64,000 nucleotides of DNA, taken from NCBI RefSeq assembly GCF_027744825.2, contig NC_071342.1, positions 7,087,501 through 7,151,500 on the forward strand, read 5' to 3'. Shown here piece by piece: positions 13,646 through 25,700 of this stretch. The notes below the pieces were generated by a model. The model was given only the letters and a program-made list of their open reading frames with translations, was not told the origin of the DNA and ran no database searches. Each line of letters begins with the position of its first letter. The first letter of the stretch is position 1. The DNA comes from Synchiropus splendidus (lineage: Eukaryota > Chordata > Actinopteri > Syngnathiformes > Callionymidae). A program made the translations under genes and the position numbers.

Positions 13646-15065
13646 AATCCCTTCATTTGGAGAGTTTAACTAGATTTTTAGTTTCTGGCTGGTCACTGTG
13701 AACACAGGAAGAGGGTCAGAAGATGATTTGAGTGTTTTGTGGAAGTTTGGCAAGAACCAACTGTGGCAAATGAAATTAAGAAATCTCAGCTGCAACTGGC
13801 TGGGTTTCTTGTTTTGCTCGCCACTGAATGGCATTGAGTTCATTTAGCAACACCGTAACTGCACGGCAGTAACTGCTGTACTTACATTGATGCCTCAGAT
13901 TTCTAGCCACAAAATGAGTCAGTTGACTCATGTTTCTGTAATAAAATTCAAAACGTCAAAAGTTGTCTTTTATATTAAGACAAACTGAAAACATTACAGC
14001 CATGATGGTGTATTAAAGTGGTGTATTAACTAAATGTGTTCACTGACTTAACGCTTAGTTATTGGCAGTACTGCAAGAATATGGGAGGAGTATTTGTTTA
14101 AGAGTGATCGAGCCCCTGTGGTTTGACCCGTGAGACCCCCAAATTACACTGCAACAAGGTAAGCGAGTTCAGGTAGTTTCTCACACCAACTGTTTTTGGA
14201 ATCTTAAAAGAGGTATCCACAACACAGATTCTTTGTACACGAACATTTGTCAGTTCTTCTGTCAGCTTTGACATTTACTTGACTCGTGTTTCGGAGACAG
14301 ATGTCAGTTGGGTGGTCCCGGGCCTGAAAACGTTGGAGAGCTTTCCCGAATTATTAACACGACTTGTCAATGCCTTTGTCTTTCCCTCTGTCAAGTAAGC
14401 AGCTGCGCCACCACGCCCTCAGCTTAGTTTTGCATCACTGTCTCAGCAATCCGGTCATAATGAGTGACCTGGTTTCATACTACTGTTTTCAATCAGCCTC
14501 TCCCTCCAAGGTTATTGGCCAAAATCCAAAGGTTGGTCTGGGATTCCACTTTATCAGAGGCGGAGGCAGAACAGCATGTGGAGTTAATAATAATTTGCTC
14601 AGTGTTTTACAGCTGTTACACAATGGACACTGTGTAAACCTCTTACGACACTGGACCCTGGGTGCTTCCCGTTTTAGACCCGTTTCTGAGTGTGTGAAAG
14701 AAAATCGTGGAAGATATTACGGCAGCGAAAACGAACACGACAAAGTAATTGGTGCTGATCTATAATGCAAACGTCGTGTTCCAGTCGGTTCGAGGAAGCA
14801 GTGAAGAAACTGTCTTTAATAGCCTCGGTGTTAAAGTTTCGATAGATTACGTTCCTCTAGTGCGGTGTGTGAGAAAGTTGGATGGAGGTGAAGTGACCGC
14901 TGTGAAATGAACATCTGCTTTCTCCATTACAAGCTGAGCTGGAAACCAAAGTAACAGTTCACACACTTTTCCTCAATGAGGCCAGTGTTGTCGTAAGATT
15001 GACCATTAAGTTTGGATTAATGGGCCCATGGAATTTTCCTTTTTTTATTCTTTGTCCTGGAGGTA

Positions 15066-15110
15066 AAAGAGGTTGCCTGTCATGTGGAGGTCTGGGGTTC
15101 AATCCAAAAA
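15066..15110 (+). repeat. Possible degenerate tRNA-derived SINE head
   Basis: The phrase 'ggttgcctgtcatgtggagg' followed by 'tctggggttcaatcc' resembles the anticodon-to-T-arm part of a tRNA-derived SINE promoter, with the last words like a B box. The T-stem does not pair well and no A box is found upstream, so it is not a functional tRNA. No SINE body can be followed downstream. Confidence 0.25.
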
Positions 15111-17490
15111 GAGGTTTGTGTATCAGGAAAGGGATGAAGAGCAGAAACACACGCTTCTGGGCCCCTGCAGGACCCTTCGCTTCACCTCTACTGAAGACCA
15201 CAGCTTGTGTATTTATTGATCACAATTGACACAATGATGAACTGTTTTGTAAACTAGAATTTTCACAGCAGAATCATCAGCCCTGGTTTCTTCTGAGTTA
15301 GTAACAACAGAAAACAATGGCAATGATGTGACCACAATTACATGGCTGGCATGGACACTGGATTCACATTTTGGGGTTAAGATTTTGTCACATTGTCTCG
15401 CAATTTCACAATTCTCAGAAGAAAAAGACCAGAAAAAATATGACCACTGGTCATGACAACACAAGAAAAACAAACACACAAACAAAGAACAATATCTGCT
15501 TCAAAAGTGATCTATAGTACGTTGACAGAACTGCCGGCTTTACATGCTTATGTGTGACAAACCGTTACGCTACAATATGGGAGTGGTGGATGCGACATGT
15601 TTTGGCTGACTGCGTTTATATAAGTTTCAGGTGTCATTTGTAACATCAAGTGCTGATGGTGAAATATCTGAACTCTGAAAACAAACCAATCCGAGCCCAG
15701 ACTTTACGGCGAGAGGGAAAATTCATCAACAAGTCGAAGAAGTTCATGGAAGCAAGTCTGATGACGCAGATATGGCAGCGCTCAAACATTTTTTTTTTTG
15801 CTTAAATGATACTAACAACTCTGTTTCCCTGATCTGGCATTTTCACTTTCCATTAACTTTGCACCCCAGCAGATTGACCGACTTTGTCACGTGATTTGAG
15901 AGGCTGGTTGAGAACAGCAATTAAATCTATTGTAAAATATCAGTCGAAGAAAAAATATGCAGACTACCAGCAAGCAGCTCATCTCTAACTGCCATGTTAC
16001 TCTCCCAATATTATTGTCCTGTCTCAACAGCGAACTTCAAATCTGGAACCAGACGAAACTCCAGAACACCATCCAAAATTCCTGGTCTTAGATGAAAATA
16101 CATTCATGAAACATAATCTTTTAAATGTCGTCAGCTCAGTTCAGCAATAGACATGTCACCTGTCTCTGTTTCCAAAAACAATTCCATCCACCTATTTCAG
16201 TTGACTGAAAACTTGGCGTTATCACCAACCCGTGCAAGTCTGTTTCCAAATCAGTAGGTGGCAGTGTGAGGAGAAGCTGATATCCAAACAGAGTCCTGAA
16301 AATAGCAACTACAGCAACCTGTCCCGGCACCTCCATATAACAGAGTAATGGTAAACGTAAACATGCATTGCACCAATAAAACCTGCTGCTCCTCTGAGGC
16401 AAGAATCTGTTCTGTCACACACTGTAATGTATGGTGCATACCCCGACTTTGCTACGTTTGAATGGTCAATATATTAAAATTGTAATCTGAATTAATCGCA
16501 CAGAAACTCTGGTTGTAGGAAAGAATCAATCATACTAGTGTCACCAACTCACCAAAATGTGATTCAAGTTATTTTCTCAAATGACCACAGCGTTTATTGT
16601 CTTTCGTACCAACTTCCGAACTTCCTTCCTCTGATTTGTCAAAATCTCGCTTTACTCAAACTAAAAAGAATAATCTCATGTCTGGCTAAGTTTCAGTCAA
16701 AACGGGTCAAAAAGCAATTCTGAATTAAGATGGAGGTGTTTGACTCTGGAATTTGCGATTACTGAGTCGACTAACCTTTGTAAAACCTTTTCTCCAACCC
16801 CATCATAACAAGGTTCAGCCGGGCGGCAAACATTATAAAAAATGTAGATTTCATGCATTTTCCTCCTGAAAATGAGTTTATTTATTTACAACCTGACTTG
16901 GAAATCGTCTAATGATGGTACGGACGTCTGTCAACAATGTTTCCCCCCATTTTTTTTTTTTTTTTTTTTTAGGAATAATGAATATATTTACAATGTAATT
17001 CAGCACTGTAGTTGCCTCTAGACAGTTGAGCTTCCCCTTCATGCACCTCTGTATTTTATTCAAAGCAGAAGCTCACCAAAGGAAAGTCTTTTATTATCCA
17101 GCCTAACGCTGCAGCCCGAGGAGAAACACTGGGTAAAACAGTGACTTAATATTTCATATTGGTTAGATTATTCATCCACACAAAGACATTTCCCTTTCCC
17201 CCCCTTCCTCCCGCCACGTTGCAACGTCCTCATTAAAAATGGGACACTGCACATTGAAACTTTTTAAAAATTCAAATATTTTCTTTCAATCTTTAAAGAG
17301 CTTATATCTAATGAACTAAGATTTAATTTGGCATGGCTTAACATCCATTTGCACTGCTCATAATTAGGAATGCAGGCCTCGGTATGAAAATGAAGGGGCA
17401 AAGCCCTCAGTAAGTTCCCAAGTGAAACAAGAATTGGTTCCACTTTAACTATTAATTGATTGGCTTTGCAGTATCCCTTACAGGAGGAGA

Positions 17491-17520
17491 GCGCGCGCGC
17501 GCACGCACACACGCACACAC
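17491..17520. repeat. Alternating GC/CA tract (Z-DNA-prone)
   Basis: Six GC dinucleotides pass into CA dinucleotides broken by two CG steps. Strict purine-pyrimidine alternation over 30 bp is the classic Z-forming composition. Adjacent sequence is ordinary. Confidence 0.85.
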
Positions 17521-18804
17521 TTTACAGAACACTCATTTCTCATCAATCTGGTGCTGCTTCATTTGCCTGTCTCACCGGCCCCCGGAGACGGACAACCTAT
17601 CTGCTAGCAGAGCTTAGCATTTGATCACCAGTGTCAATATCAAACTGCAAAGTCGGATTACACACCGCTGTCGTCAATAGCCGTAATGGTTTTACACGTG
17701 TTAAGGTTAACTCGGCCATTTCATGTGCATATAGCACTGCCTCCGAGATAATCACTCGCACCAAAAAAAAGGCCTTAAAAATGTCACACAAACCTCGGCA
17801 GACCTGTGCGTCTGCGGTGATCACACGCGATACTCAGAGGGTCTTGTTGCATTTTTCTCTTTTTTCCTGGCTTGACAGCTTATGACTAAGGAGGAGACGG
17901 TTTCCACTGTAAGAAACTCCTCTTCAAGGCTTCCCTTGCAAATACAAGGAATCGCTCGTGTGATGTATGATCAGACTGTCTGCAGATTCACCAGAGATGC
18001 TGTTATTGATCACATGACGGCCTCATAGAAATTCTGTTAACTGTTTATTAAGCACGTTCTTTCGTCCTGCACAAAGGATTTTCAACGCCGATCACTTCCT
18101 TTTTCACAGTGGACCCCACGTCTGATGACTCGGGGAAGATGACGCGTTTGGTTCTCTCTTGGCTGCAGATAAGAAACGTGGCTTTAATGATGCTGTTTGC
18201 TCATTTGTTCTTTTTGATATGTGATCACAAAAGTATAAATTAAAAAGTTGCGCAGACTCCAGAGTAAATGCGGTTTTGCTTGTTCATAGTAATTACAAGA
18301 TAATGAACATGTTGTCTTCTTTTCAAAAGAAATCTAAAAATGTGGGGTTTTTTTTGGGATATACATTTTGTATTTACCACTCACTAATTTAAAGGAATTG
18401 AACTTCAAATAAAAAAAGAAGTTTTTCTTTCAAAGCGACAATAATAAAGCATGATTTTCTGATACAGAAGTTGGGTTTGAGGAAAGGCACAGAAATGGGG
18501 AAACAGATGTAATTATTTTGGGTGTAAATATTTGTTAAAAACAAGATGTCGATCCATTGATTGTCTCCCCTCCATTCTTCCTGTCATAGGAAGAATGTGC
18601 TGAAAGCATTCGATTTAATGTGTTCCACCGCACAAAAACAACTGCACTGTCAGTTAGGTACTTATTCAGAGATCAAGTGCTAATATTGATATTGTGTAGG
18701 TGGCTAGTTCAGGCTCAGTTGTGTGCATTGATGCATGAATGAAGCAGTTGTGGTTAATGTTAAAAAATATTGACAAAAATGGATAAAATATTTGTCAGTC
18801 TGTC

Positions 18805-18846
18805 TTAGCAATCAATAAAGTATCTATCTATCTATCTATCTATCTA
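18805..18846 (+). mobile_element. LINE-like 3' tail with (ATCT)n array
   Basis: The phrase 'agcaatcaataaagtatct' runs directly into six ATCT units. An AATAAAG followed by an ATCT tail is, from memory, the usual 3' end of a very common non-LTR retroposon in fish (L2- or Rex1-type). Upstream there is no reverse-transcriptase frame, so this would be a short 5'-truncated copy. The strand follows from the tail lying at the 3' end. Confidence 0.45.
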
Positions 18847-20258
18847 GCAACGGAAGTGACTCTCAAGTATCCGGACGAGTAAGTGAACATTAGTTTGACA
18901 GACTAAATTTTTCAGGGTCACATATGACTTCGTGTTACAGTACGTGGTCAGTTGTGAGAACAAGTAGTCTAATGATGGACGACATTTTTGTAAACCTAAA
19001 CTTAAGTTATTTTCCCAAAATGCTCGCCCCAAGTAACCACTGTGAACACTGTACCACAAAACGCGTCAGAATCTGCTATCATAATTTGGAGTTTCTTCTC
19101 TTAGAAATACTTCCACTTCATAACAGGGGTCCAGTGTCTGACAATGAGGAAGAGTGAACAGATAGAACACTGACATTGAGGTGATAAAATATGCGATAAA
19201 TTAATTAAGAAATTAAATAAATCTCATAATATTTTGTGACACTGTTTTTCACCATCATTTGCTAATGGTGAAAAAGGTATATATATATATTCCATTTTGC
19301 AAAATTGGGATTTAGTTTGACTGAGTTTTTACCCTTCAAAACTGAAAAGAAAAGCAATTGAGGTGCACATTTTTAATAATCTCTTATAAATATATTAATC
19401 TTAAAATACAAACAAGAACGACTCTTTTTTTTTTTTTATCTAAACAGTTCTTATAGTATGATCTTAGCTAAATAAAGAGGAATGAACCCCTTCCAGAACC
19501 GTCTTTCTCAGCCACTGTAAAACTCTCTGGTAGAAGTGACAGTCACAAAAAAAAAAAAAAAGATTCCCCCACAATGCTGTGAATTAGGAAGCGGTCTATT
19601 AGACACATGATCACATGATGTGGGATTAGTGGACTGGAGTCTTCAAAGCTGCTATTACAACTCCTGAGATGTGATACAGGCCCCCCCACTGCTCTCTGCA
19701 GGGGCGTGTGGCTCTTCCTCAGAGAATTACCTGACACTGTCGTGTCTGCGCTCTGGGAGACAAGTGCTGTGGCTCGGAGTGGAACAGCCAACATCAGTCG
19801 GAAACGCTCCCTGCATGCTGCGCTGAGCCAACAAACCCTGCATTTAATCCCATGTGTGAGCTGCCATCATGGCTACATGAGTTGACATCAGAGAAAAGGA
19901 GTTAGGGTGCTCAGGCTGGAATGATGGCTGATAAAGTGGATTACAGATGAGGAAATGCCGTCACGCTTGAATGGCGAGGCAGACTCCCAAAGTTAATAAT
20001 AGCGATTTACCAATTTGACGAGCGCGGTCGTATAATCTGAAGATCAGCCTCGTATAATCTCATCGTGCTCGAATTAGGGGAGGAGAGGTTTCACACTTCA
20101 TTATGTGATGCGCTTATGTAAAACGTGGAATTTCATTTCCGAATATCTGGACATGAAAAATTGTCACTGAGCTGAACTTGGGATGAATAGAAAGTTCAAT
20201 GTTTCCCACATGCTGGACTCAAACCGGCAACTCAGTTACTCTAGGTGCAACCCCTGTT
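18847..20258. other. Unique sequence, no gene seen
   Basis: Contains a short AT run near 19279-19290, a T run near 19425-19438 and an A run near 19547-19561. No exon or transposon recognised. Confidence 0.5.
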
Positions 20259-20446
20259 TAGTGATGAGCTGATGAGGCTTCGTGAAACAGGGGCGCCATT
20301 TTCAGAGCCGGATAGGGGGCGCTGTCGGTTAAAAAATGAGGTGAAGTTTCACAGAAATGTTTCTTAAATCCAAATACCTTTATTTAGAGAGTGCCATCTA
20401 GTGGGCTCTGAAAATGAAGACACTGTTTCATGATGCCTCATCAGCC
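20259..20446 (-). mobile_element. Fold-back (hAT-like MITE) element, copy A
   Basis: The left arm begins tagtgatgagctgatgagg, then 'cttcgtgaaacagggg', 'cattttcagagcc' and a 'gggggcgctgtc' end. The right arm is its inverted copy, 'gccatctagtgggctctg', 'aaaatgaagacactgtttca' and 'tgatgcctcatcagcc'. Arms are about 60 bp around a loop of about 60 bp. The loop 'tttcttaaatccaaata' is the reverse complement of the matching part of the copy at 44108 ('tatttggatttgagaaa'), so this copy lies in the opposite orientation. The end word TAGTGATG fits the loose YAGNG pattern of hAT termini; this is inference. No coding capacity. Confidence 0.7.
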
Positions 20447-20461
20447 TATAACTATAGTTGA

Positions 20462-20574
20462 GAAGCTTCATGAAGAGTGTCGTCATTATGTGAGCCCACT
20501 CGATGTCACTCTCTGCAATACCTAAGCAATTTTAATGTGCACTAAAAATGAGGACTCTGCTTCATGAAGCCTCA
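20462..20574. mobile_element. Fold-back element, adjacent short copy
   Basis: Only about 15 bp from the preceding element. Left arm: 'gaagcttcatgaagagtgtc', then 'gtcattatgtgagcccactc' and 'gatgtcactctctgc'. Right arm: 'aaaaatgaggactctgcttc' and 'atgaagcctca'. The arms are inverted copies of the same family consensus, but the terminal TAGTGATG word is missing, so this is a decayed or internally deleted copy. Confidence 0.6.
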
Positions 20575-20734
20575 CCGTCACTGCTTGCCTCAGCAGGTCA
20601 GGGCAGCCAGTAGCTGGAGTCAATACATGCTGTCTGAGGCAATGGACACTCCAGATGAGGCGCCACTTAGCATGAGTGGGATTCAACAATTAACCTAAAT
20701 TATTATATTATAATAATCATTCATTTAACTGCAG

Positions 20735-20985
20735 TTATCACTGTCGCATGGATGCTGGATCCCAGCAACGCCGGGTCGAGGTCGCAGACACCCATGGACT
20801 GGGAATATCGACAGACGGCCGCTCTCAATTTATAGCAAGCAATTAACCTAAATATGTTTTCGGACTGTGGGAGGAAACTGGGAGCTTCAAGAGGAAACCC
20901 ACGCCTGCACAGGGAACGCAGACAGACCCACGTTCTCCCAAAACTCAGGGTTCCCTCAAGCTGGGATCTAAATGGGGACACGCTT
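20735..20985 (-). repeat. Diverged tRNA-derived fish SINE
   Basis: On the plus strand the order of phrases is 'ctggatcccagc', 'gggtcgaggtcgcagacacc', 'aagcaattaacctaaatatg', 'ggactgtgggaggaaactgg', 'gaggaaacccacgcctgcac' and 'agggaacgca'. This is the reverse complement of the body of a very common fish tRNA-derived SINE, which reads (minus strand) 'gcgtgggtttcctc', 'tttcctcccacagtcc', 'ggttaatt' and then a 'gctgggat...ccag' 3' part. The tRNA-like head should lie toward 20990 and is hardly recognisable. Divergence is high, so it is an old insertion. Confidence 0.7.
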
Positions 20986-21035
20986 GATGTGATTCAGAGC
21001 AGCATATTATAGCATATAAACATTTTTAATTGCAT

Positions 21036-21829
<794 letters not shown>

Positions 21830-22065
21830 TTTCTAAAGCTGAACACTGGGAATACGGACCTCCCAGCGCAAACATTAACGGGCTGAAATGCAGCTCTGGA
21901 TGTAACAAAGGAAACAATACCAGGGAAGAGAGCCAAGAAGGCAGAGCTGGCACGCCTGTTCCTGGGACCATGGGAATTTGGCTCCCAGAAATAATGGGGT
22001 TGAACAAGGCCCAGCACCACTGCTACTGTAGCTGGGAAAATGGTGCACCACAAGCCAGGCTTCAT
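21830..22065. promoter_or_regulatory. Candidate conserved non-coding element
   Basis: A balanced-composition block in AT-rich surroundings, with no repeat signature and long open frames on both strands at once (plus 21604-22161, minus 21744-22007 and 21823-22170). Open frames on both strands suggest a composition or constraint effect unrelated to coding. Contains 'ggaaacaatacc' (SOX-like ACAAT) and the inverted pair 'ccatgggaatttgg' / 'ctcccagaaataatgggg'. I cannot test conservation. A lone exon of an unknown gene is the alternative. Confidence 0.25.
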
Positions 22066-22329
22066 CCAGGGAGACTTAAAACGGGAGAGGGCGGCGGGGA
22101 AGGCGGGCGGGGGGGGGAGATGAAATATACTGTATGGGTTGCACCTCACAGTGTGAAGTGAGATGAGCAAAATAATGGAGAAAAAGGAAAGGCTGTCTTA
22201 TGTTTGTCCCGTGTAAGTGACTGTAAATCAAGAGGACTGCCCGGCCTGCCGGCTGACGTGAGAGAGCACAATGCGGCCGCTGTATTTGGGCGCCCAAGCT
22301 AGCCTGGCGTTGAATGTATGTATGTGCAT

Positions 22330-22540
22330 ATGGACAATATTGGTAATGCTAACAGTCCCTCTCCTCCCTAATTAGGACAATAAAGGGTTATGGGCTAATG
22401 TATGAGTGCCATGCCAGAGCTAATGAATGCCTAGTATACCTTGTTTCCTCCCAAGTGTCCTTGGACTGTCATCTCCAACCTTTTGATGTTGTATCTGATT
22501 ATCCAGGCAGCGATTAATCATGATTAAGTAAGCACCAAGT
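22330..22540. promoter_or_regulatory. Candidate enhancer with palindromic homeodomain-type sites
   Basis: Within 200 bp there are two perfect palindromes with homeodomain cores: CCTAATTAGG at 22367-22376, followed immediately by ACAATA (SOX-type), and TTAATCATGATTAA at 22514-22527. Between them lie 'gggctaatg', 'gagctaatgaatgcc' and 'ctgattatccagg'. Repeats and low-complexity sequence are absent, unlike the flanks. This is the usual look of a vertebrate developmental enhancer, but function and conservation are inferred only from composition and motif density. Confidence 0.4.
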
Positions 22541-24879
22541 CTCTGAGAGAGAAGGGAGAAGCAAAGAGGGTGGGTGGACCGCAGGAACGTTGCCCAGGTT
22601 CAGACCTTCTTTCTGGGCATCACCGTGCCCCGCTTCTGCCAAGTGGACACTGGTAATGAGACAGCAAAGTAAAAAAAAAAAAATATGGCACTTTTTTAAA
22701 AGTGTTGTTAAAGGAAAGATTCATTATCCAAGCCAGGCTTTGTCCAAACCACAGTTGAGGCTTCCAACAAAAACGCCTCTTGCCTTCTGTGGTTGCCATC
22801 CACTTGGACACCGCTGAACGTTTTCGCCTGCCCAGTGCTATTTGACAGCCATTTCTGCATGTTTTGTTGCGACACGGACATTTCAATATAGCTCTGCGCT
22901 CGCCGCTTTTCCTCCTCTCCAAAAACATTTTCCTGCTTTGATATCAGATGATGGAATATAAATGGGTTGGAGCGGACCTAAGGTAACCACCTATTGGCCT
23001 TCATGCATTTCTAATGTAACCCGTTCTGCTCATGCTCACAGAGTCGGGTTGGCTTCATTACTCTGAGGTGCTGAGTCTTTTGGCAGAACGCTGCCTTTTC
23101 AGCGAACGGATCACCCTTGTGACCAGGGTCTCTGATACTGTATGCACCACCTGAAAGCTGTGGCTGTTTGCCCATGTGCCAAAATAATCAAGTTCAGCCC
23201 GCATGGAGGGTTATGAAAGAATATTAACTGTGGGAATAACCCGGCTTGACATGTGTCGCCCGCTTGCATGATCAAACCAGGGCCCTTGCAGAGAAGGAGT
23301 TTTCCAGGTAGGCAGCTTGTGATGACACCAACTCGATCACTGCTACTTTGAACTCAGAGGGGTCAGCGCTGTAATATGTTTGGACAGAGGTACAATGATT
23401 CCCCCCGTTCTGCTTCCCGACCTTTTACTGTTAATGCATTTAGCATTCCGCTTCTGAAATGGCTTTCCCAGCGCGGAGCCTTACACTGGGCGGCTGTTGT
23501 TGGAATGACGTACCAGCGGACGTGGTGGACTAGTCGTCATTATTGCCACCATCAACTTTACAACTCTTTAAGTGGTCCACTTGGAGCGTAGGCAAATAAT
23601 ACTTCCTTTTTCTACCACCCTGTCTCCGCTCGCCATGAAACACATTTGCTACAATGAGGTCGGATGTGGAGGAATTTGTTTTGATTGCTCGGTCTGAGAA
23701 CCGCACCACTGTGTCATGGTTTTTCCTGTCAGAGCGTGTTGCTGTGAAGTAGACCTCAAATTTGATTTTACTTGGAGGATTTAAGGTTTCCACCTTTGTT
23801 TTTTTCCCCCCGCCATCCGCCATCAATCTTTCTGTTTTCCTCCCTTAAACTAGTATTTCAAGCTGAAATGATGGTAAATGATGTGTGCTCGGGGTGTTAC
23901 AGGGAAACAGAATAACCTCTGACGACTGCACTTCTCGCAGCTCCTCGTCCAAGTGGAAAACTTCCCCACCGCAAAGACATGAATCAGTATGTTTCAATAT
24001 AGAAGGGATGCATGGAAAACACTCCATACAAAAGTATCCCTTGTCTATCAAACGCAGTGAGAAGTTGAGAAGCTCATCATGTAATTGGTTGGAGAGCGTG
24101 TCCGCATGTCTCCCTCCAGTTCCAGCACAGTCCTCCGGTTCGGCTTTGAAATGTGGATTCAAAGCCAGCGGACTTCCCTGAATCAGTGAAAACCCTCAGG
24201 ACATGGGTTGGCCTTTGCGGAGGTGGAAGCCAAATATGAGTCTGAGAAGATGAAGCACCCCGGCCTGTCGTCTGTTCCTGGTAGGTGTTCACTCCCAATA
24301 AATATTTCATTTTGCTACAAAACAAATAACTTGACATAATCCCCACCCTCACCCCCCCCCCCTCCAGCCCCACCTCCCCTCAGTCTTCCAAGGAGAATGA
24401 CAGAGTGGCTGATTTACGCATGGCGAGAGGTGTAAAAAGCATAGAGGCATGCCGCTTTCCTCTACCCACCGTCTAATGGATGCAACCCGAAGGGCTAACA
24501 ACTGTTTGCCTGTTTTCAGGGACCTGTGAAGAGAAGACACACTCGGATACGTACGGATTGCCGCCTGCGATTTCTGAAGGGCTGCTTGACACGAAACAGT
24601 TGGTCCGCTGAATTATGCCGCGGCGAATCACTCGGCATAAGGCCACTAAAAAGTCATAAAAGCCCATTTACATTTTAACTACACTTACTTGTGAAAAAAA
24701 GTGATAAAAGTGTTAATTATTTCGAGGGGGGGGTGTTGCTTTACGGGGGCTAAATAGTTTGACCTGAGCCAAAGTTACAGTGGAGACATGAAAGGACATG
24801 TGATTGAAACTTTAAATCCACTGTGAAAGAGCATTAGCCACTGACATTTTTTTTTTCAATCCTTTCTTCATGAATGCTT
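22541..24879. other. Unique sequence, no gene seen
   Basis: Mixed sequence with an A run at 22671-22682 and a C run at 24352-24362. Open frames of 90-105 codons occur on both strands at 23.8-24.4 kb and cancel one another as evidence. No transposon recognised. Parts may belong to the neighbouring enhancer-like blocks. Confidence 0.5.
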
Positions 24880-25090
24880 GAGGCTGTCTCTGCTTTGTTG
24901 CGTTTGTCAATCATTGTAATTTGGGCTGTATTTCCAAAAATAATTATCAGGTGAGTGGCAGCCCTTTGCCTGGAGTGCCAACTTGGAAGCGACATGCCCA
25001 AGAGTATTAATTATGCCGCTCAAAATATGAAGTCTTTTAATAGAGAGGCTGACGTGACATCATTGTTTAGAGCCTTTCTTCCCCTACAAA
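24880..25090. promoter_or_regulatory. Candidate conserved non-coding element
   Basis: A repeat-free block with 'gtcaatcattgtaatttggg', 'aaaataattatcagg', 'gagtattaattatgccgc' and 'cttttaatagagagg', so it is dense in ATTA/TAAT cores and has one CAATCATTG. It sits between plainer sequence. Regulatory role is inferred from motif density only. Confidence 0.3.
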
Positions 25091-25494
25091 CATGACAATC
25101 ACAGCTGTCCCTCTGGTCATCAGCGAAGATGAGGAGGAATTGTCAGAGGAAGTTATTAACGGGCTGCGTACCATGTGATAAAGTCAGTCAGATTCTCTCT
25201 GGTGCTGTTGCTTCGCAGAGAGGAGAAAGCGCTTAAGGAGAAAGTCAACAACTTCAGCGCAGTGAGAGATAGAGAGCGAGATGGAAATATTCGCCGCACA
25301 TACTGAGGGGGAGGCATTATGTGCCTCAAATCTATCAAATCCGCGTACTAAAATTGTTGCTGTTGATGCTGCACTCGTAGGACCATCCAGCCGCCCGCCT
25401 AAATCTCTGCCTCTCATTCTGCCAGTCAAGTGCTCGCAAACAGCCCGGCACTGTAGCTGTGCTTCACATTCAGCAGTTGCTTCAGTGAAACCCT
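25091..25494. other. Unique sequence, no gene seen
   Basis: The 71-codon plus frame and 81-codon minus frame overlap completely and have no domain. No repeat recognised. Confidence 0.45.
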
Positions 25495-25700
25495 AAGAGG
25501 CAGAGACAGCTTCCAGGTCTCATTAGCATCCAGTAGCGGCTAATGCTGCCTCCCTATTACTGTCTGCGGAGCTGAAATTCAGTTGGAGATGAGCTCGGCC
25601 CAGGGGGCTTAGGGTTGCCAGTTTAATTAGTGCCTGATAATTTCAATAATGAGTGACAATTCATTGGGGCTTTTTAGGTTGGCCCACTGTTTGAGAGCAA
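25495..25700. promoter_or_regulatory. Candidate enhancer, homeodomain/SOX-type motif cluster
   Basis: Contains the inverted pair CATTAGC (25521) and GCTAATG (about 25539), then 'agtttaattagtgcctg', 'ataatttcaataatgagtg' and 'acaattcattgggg' at 25619-25668, and a 'tcgataatcc' further on. Several TAAT/ATTA cores and two ACAAT or CAATA words fall in 150 bp of repeat-free sequence. Enhancer identity is inference; conservation was not tested. Confidence 0.35.

Larger units (their letters stand above)
13646..18800. other. 5-kb unique stretch with minor simple repeats
   Basis: No gene is recognised. A tRNA B-box-like phrase, 'ggggttcaatcc', lies at about 15094 (see separate entry). A 21-base T run lies at 16950-16970. 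The 133-codon frame at 14364-14765 has no domain, no upstream exon and no codon periodicity I can see, so I treat it as chance. The rest is AT-rich DNA without obvious structure. Confidence 0.5.

Noticed and set aside
14364..14765. 133-codon open frame
   Set aside because: No domain, isolated, and within the length range expected by chance among hundreds of frames in 64 kb.
15066..15110. Functional tRNA gene
   Set aside because: The B-box-like word is present, but the T stem pairs poorly and no acceptor stem, D arm or A box is found.
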